Shown: one piece after another, positions 34,924 to 38,200 of the stretch
How positions within the stretch are numbered: position 1 is the stretch's first letter
How the letters are laid out: the number at the start of each line of letters is the position of its first letter
NCBI RefSeq assembly: GCF_001949145.1
Contig: NW_019091443.1
Coordinates: 180,861 to 219,060 of the forward strand
Reading direction: 5' to 3'
Source: Acanthaster planci
Taxonomy: Eukaryota > Echinodermata > Asteroidea > Valvatida > Acanthasteridae
DNA: 38,200 nucleotides
Notes under the pieces: model-generated
The model's database searches: none
What the model saw: the letters and a program-made list of their open reading frames with translations, nothing else
Told to the model about the DNA's origin: nothing
Translations under genes and position numbers: made by a program

Positions 34924-35477
34924 GGGGATTGTATACTTGGGGACCCCCCAGTTTTTTGACATTTTAATCTTGCAAAACTAGTCAGTTCCCCCCCCCCAAA
35001 AAAAAGAAAAGTAACTCTCTGTCTAATATGCTGACCCTATTTGTTAGAAATGTCAAATTGTAAATTGTGAGAAAATGTAACTTTTTTACTGATAAACAAA
35101 CCATGCAAATTTGAATTCACCGTGTGTCACTTGTTAAAACACTCGGAGTAATTGCACAATACCCTGCCACTCTAAAATGACTGGAATGACGTTACGTGGG
35201 TACAAGGTGAAAACCCTTGAGAAGCACGTGACACTTTGGCCTGTACCTGGCTATGAGGTTGATCATGCAGGATGGCAAGGTATTCTACAATTGAGCGAAA
35301 CTCTCACAGTTTCCCCTCAAAATTTCCCTCAAAACTCAAAACCCTACCCTTTTTTGATAACATTAGCCCTACAGTTATTGAGCATGATGTCACAGTCATC
35401 TACCAAGGTCACTTCAAAAGTTAAAATGTAACTCTCCTTTCTATAATATGAACTGGGTCCCCAAATTTACAATCCCC
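34924..35477. mobile_element. 554-bp MITE-like element
   Basis: The left end GGGGATTGTATACTTGGGGA and the inverted right end GGGGATTGTAAATTTGGGGA match at 18 of 20 positions, followed by ACCC and CAGTT in both. The flanks ACAACTAG and ACTATTAG could be a decayed 8-bp duplication. No protein-coding capacity is evident. Confidence 0.7.
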
Positions 35478-35721
35478 ACTATTAGGCCAACCATGATTGC
35501 AAATTAATCAGATATATTATATCTTAAACAATCATGACAATTACTAGGACCAACTATAATTTGAACATGTTAATTTTCATGTTAAATTAATCATGATTCA
35601 TGTTGAAGATGCATGGCGATTGTCATCAACCATGTTAACCGTGTCATCATGGTCATTGTCAAGTGTCCAACATCATCAGATGCATTCTGAGATTAAAATC
35701 AAATGCTGTCCGGAAATACCC

Positions 35722-35835
35722 CCCAGAACTGTGGGCTCCAACGTCCACTCCTCTCCCACGTGGGAGAGGAGCGGACGTCGGACCCCGCAATTTTTGGGGT
35801 AGGATGGAGCGGACGTTGGACCCCACAGTTCTGGG
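35722..35835. repeat. Nested palindrome and hairpin, 114 bp
   Basis: The outer arms (35722-35751 and 35806-35835) pair at about 28 of 30 positions. Inside, a second palindrome centred at 35759/35760 runs over about 58 bp (35731-35788) with few mismatches. Its core is a perfect 22-bp palindrome around CACGTG. The unit ending GTCCAACGTCCGCTCC is therefore present three times: once forward, twice reversed. Confidence 0.85.
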
Positions 35836-36455
35836 TGTCAGGGGTAAGCCTAGTCTGGCAATAATGGCATTTTTAAATTCTAGCGGGTCACAGGCAGGAT
35901 AGCATAGGCTTACTTTCTGAAGATTTGCATGTGAACATTGATAAATGCTTACCTCAAAACATCGACTCCAGCATAACAGACTGATCAGAAATCATCAAAC
36001 TGAGCTATGACATGAATTGATCTAGAATTTGGGTAGGATATGCCCAAGTTTCATGTTTACGTGCAGACGTGCGCACGGTATAAACGAAAAGCGCCTCCAG
36101 GAGACCAGTTTGTGGTAGGTCTCTGTAGCTGTGTCGATGACCTTCAGCTAAGCATCGGCCTAAGTCCACATTGTCCAACCTCAGTGTCTCATTTTTAACT
36201 CTTGCTGATTTAATTGGGGCTTAAACATGCCAAATGAGACAGTGCTGAGAAAACAGTGCTCTGTAGCCCAGGTCAGAATCCAGAGAAATAAACAGTCACG
36301 CCGAATTTTGAAGTGGTGCTCTCAGACGATCAATAATTTTTACGCCTTGTAAGACGTCTATACCTTAATATTCACGTGCACAGTTTTTCTCCCTTCGCTG
36401 CATGGATTTTATGTTCACAATCAGCATCATTAGCTCTGCTCTGCTCTTCTTTCCT

Positions 36456-36461
36456 GATTGG
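36456..36461 (-). promoter_or_regulatory. Inverted CCAAT box upstream of DYNC1H1
   Basis: GATTGG lies 60 bp upstream of the dynein start codon and is followed by the CRE-like TGACATGCGTCA. CCAAT boxes at this distance are common in housekeeping promoters. The motif is short, so this is a suggestion only. Confidence 0.3.
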
Positions 36462-36520
36462 CGTGACATGCGTCAGACACCGATAATGACTTGATTTTTG
36501 TTTGAATTTCTTGTCAAAAC

Positions 36521-36749
36521 ATGGCTGATAACAGCGACACAGAGAGCCAGAGCACCCAAGCGGTTGCAGAGGTACCGTCTCTGGTGAAGTATTTGCGAAA
36601 AATCGTGCCCTTGTTATTGGAGGATGGCGAGGCCTCGCCAGCGTTGGACAACGCCCTTGCAGACAAATCACGCGTCGAGTGTATGAAGAAATTTCTCTCA
36701 GACACTCAGACACAAAGTCTTCTTGTCGAGCGGAACGTAAATAAGGAAG
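36521..36749 (+). CDS. DYNC1H1: Cytoplasmic dynein 1 heavy chain, first coding exon (partial gene)
   Basis: This is the N-terminus of the minus-end-directed microtubule motor heavy chain (about 4,600 residues in full). The exon encodes 76 residues plus one base. Residues LVKYLRKIVPLLLEDGEASP, ALDNAL..KS, MKKFLSDTQTQSLLVER and NVNKE align almost without gaps with human VLQKHLRKLVPLLLEDG, MRKFLSDPQ and LVERSTLKED. This N-terminal part belongs to the tail used for dimerisation. The start ATG has a good context (AAAACATGG). The exon ends GAAG|GTAGGC. No second exon is seen before the window ends, so intron 1 is longer than 1.4 kb. Confidence 0.95.
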
Positions 36750-38200
36750 GTAGGCTTCTCATTTGAGCTATAAATATTATAAGGACATTTATTGCTATTT
36801 ATTGTGGTCGTTGATTGATGTTAGGCCAGGCCTGCGTGTACATGTACAGTGTACGACTAGGAGGATGTTAATTTTGCGGGCATGGTTGTGTGACGTACGT
36901 CATGTGACGTACAAGAGGCCTGATGTGTTCATGCTATCAATTTTTCCAGGGTGTGGCGACAGTGGCGGCCATATGGTTCATCATAGTGACAGCTGGCTGT
37001 CTGGGATTTGCATTAACTACTAAAATGTGCATTGATTTTGATGATTGATCTGTGTTGCAAACTTGACAAGAGTTCTGTGATCTTACTAGGACAACACTAA
37101 TGTTCTCTCAAAATGTTATAACCATGATAACAGCCGTCGGAAAGTGATGAGTTGCTCTGAAAAGTTAAATTTAATTAAGATTATTCTGAAGCATTTAGTT
37201 AGATTTTAAGTACAAGAATTTCATATCTGTAAACGTAGGCCTATACAATTAATAAAAATATAACTATAACTAGATGTAGAAATCACTTGTTTCAGACAAG
37301 TCTCGTAGGTTTGTGAACAGGGGCATCAAGTGTTGTCTGCATATGAAACTCTCTCTGCAAATTTTTATACTTTGATTGGGTTTATACAAGCAATTGTTCA
37401 AATTCAAACCAAGAACAAAGTTATTTTTCTTGCAAGTACACCCCAGTAGTCTACATAATTCAGTCATTTGAATTACCATAAACCATGTCAATGCACCATC
37501 AACATGCACTGTACCGTCAAAACACAGTCAACACCTCTAAAACATGTTCTAAATTAAAAGAAGTGGTATTAGACCATGAAGTATTTTTCAAAAGGACATT
37601 TTGACTAAACCACAAGTGGTTAGACTTTTGAAAATTCCCATTTTTGTTCACAAAAATTGCCCCCTCTAAACAGCTCCAAAATTTGCAGCCATGTTGCCTC
37701 ATGGGCAGCTCAGACCATAACTTGAGGCGAGCAGTTTTTATAAGTTTGTGCTCAGATATGTTTCAATACAAATTTTAGAGGAGAATGAGAAAAAAGTCTA
37801 TGGTCTAAAGAAAAACAAATAAGTGTCTTCAAGTTGGAGGGAAGAATGCAAAAAAAAAATTTTGTAGAAAAAAGAAAACAGCGGTACATGCATGTCTTAC
37901 TAATTGTGCTAGGAGATGAGGACTGGGGACTTCACCATCAGTCCAACTGCAGAGCAAGAAACAAAAATTTTTTTTTTACACTTTTAATAGTGGTAAATTC
38001 TTCCGTGAGACCATACTTGGATTATTCACGACCGCAGAAAGTCCCTTGGCCACTTAAAACCAGTAGTACTCTTTGAACCTCAATATGGCACCCACCAATC
38101 GACATCACCCAGATGTGGCCTCAAGGAAATACACAATTTTAAAAATTTTTTTCCAAGTTGCCAAGTTGTTTCATTTTGCATCTTTAACCCTCCTATGCTG
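36750..38200 (+). other. Start of DYNC1H1 intron 1
   Basis: No continuation of the dynein sequence is found. The stretch holds the perfect 12-bp palindrome TGACGTACGTCA (36891-36902), a CRE-type site, with a further GTGACGTAC just after it. The remainder is AT-rich with no features I can name. Confidence 0.7.

Larger units (their letters stand above)
32397..36520. other. Head-to-head intergenic region between Dicer and DYNC1H1
   Basis: Both genes are transcribed outward from this 4.1-kb region, so it should hold both promoters. A TATAAA-like string lies on the minus strand at 32468-32473, 72 bp upstream of the Dicer ATG. A CpG-richer stretch (34060-34200) contains GCACGTGCCCGCGG. Three inverted-repeat elements occupy 34232-34657, 34924-35477 and 35722-35835. 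No coding exon is supported. Confidence 0.7.

Noticed and set aside
35177-35431. 84-codon frame inside the 554-bp MITE
   Set aside because: No transposase-like motif, and the element has typical non-autonomous structure; probably a chance frame.
36372-36713. Minus-strand frames overlapping the dynein exon
   Set aside because: Antisense shadows of the well-conserved DYNC1H1 coding sequence.
1-38200. CRISPR arrays, operons, prokaryotic signals
   Set aside because: The window is clearly eukaryotic; the only regular repeats are the minisatellite and transposon ends.

Overview
This is a eukaryotic nuclear window, most likely from a marine invertebrate animal, with an echinoderm or another invertebrate deuterostome as the best guess. 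The evidence is multi-exon genes with GT-AG introns, AT-rich introns, a eukaryotic tRNA gene with a Pol III T-run, fragments of LINE and foldback elements, and a very high density of the palindrome TACATGTA. The species cannot be fixed from the sequence alone.

Layout. (1) About 938-6811, plus strand: a multi-exon gene I do not recognise. It encodes a polar, probably nuclear protein of about 610 residues or more, and its last codons lie in the first unit of a 98-bp tandem repeat. (2) 6812-11022: tail-to-tail intergenic DNA and 3' UTRs. (3) 11023-32396, minus strand: a complete Dicer gene. I resolved 15 coding exons whose splice phases all match. Together they total 5,733 nt and encode 1,910 residues: helicase, DUF283, platform, PAZ, RNase IIIa, RNase IIIb and dsRBD. 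Intron 1 is 8.1 kb and carries a tRNA-Gly(TCC) gene in the same orientation, two foldback elements, LINE remnants and a CpG-rich patch with an NRF1-like site. (4) 32397-36520: a head-to-head intergenic region with three inverted-repeat elements. (5) 36521-36749, plus strand: the first coding exon of cytoplasmic dynein 1 heavy chain (DYNC1H1). The rest of that gene lies beyond the window.

Main biological points. All eight RNase III catalytic acidic residues of Dicer are present, so it should dice. However, its helicase has lost both glycines of Walker A (TDTSKT where human has TGSGKT) and the glutamine of motif VI, while DECH and TAS are kept. This resembles the ATP-independent, miRNA-type Dicer-1 of insects and suggests reduced ATP-driven processing of long dsRNA. 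DICER1 and DYNC1H1 are also on one chromosome arm in human (14q32), so the head-to-head pair may be an old linkage. Several foldback elements sit in intron 1 and upstream of Dicer; if transcribed, they would form dsRNA that Dicer itself could cut.
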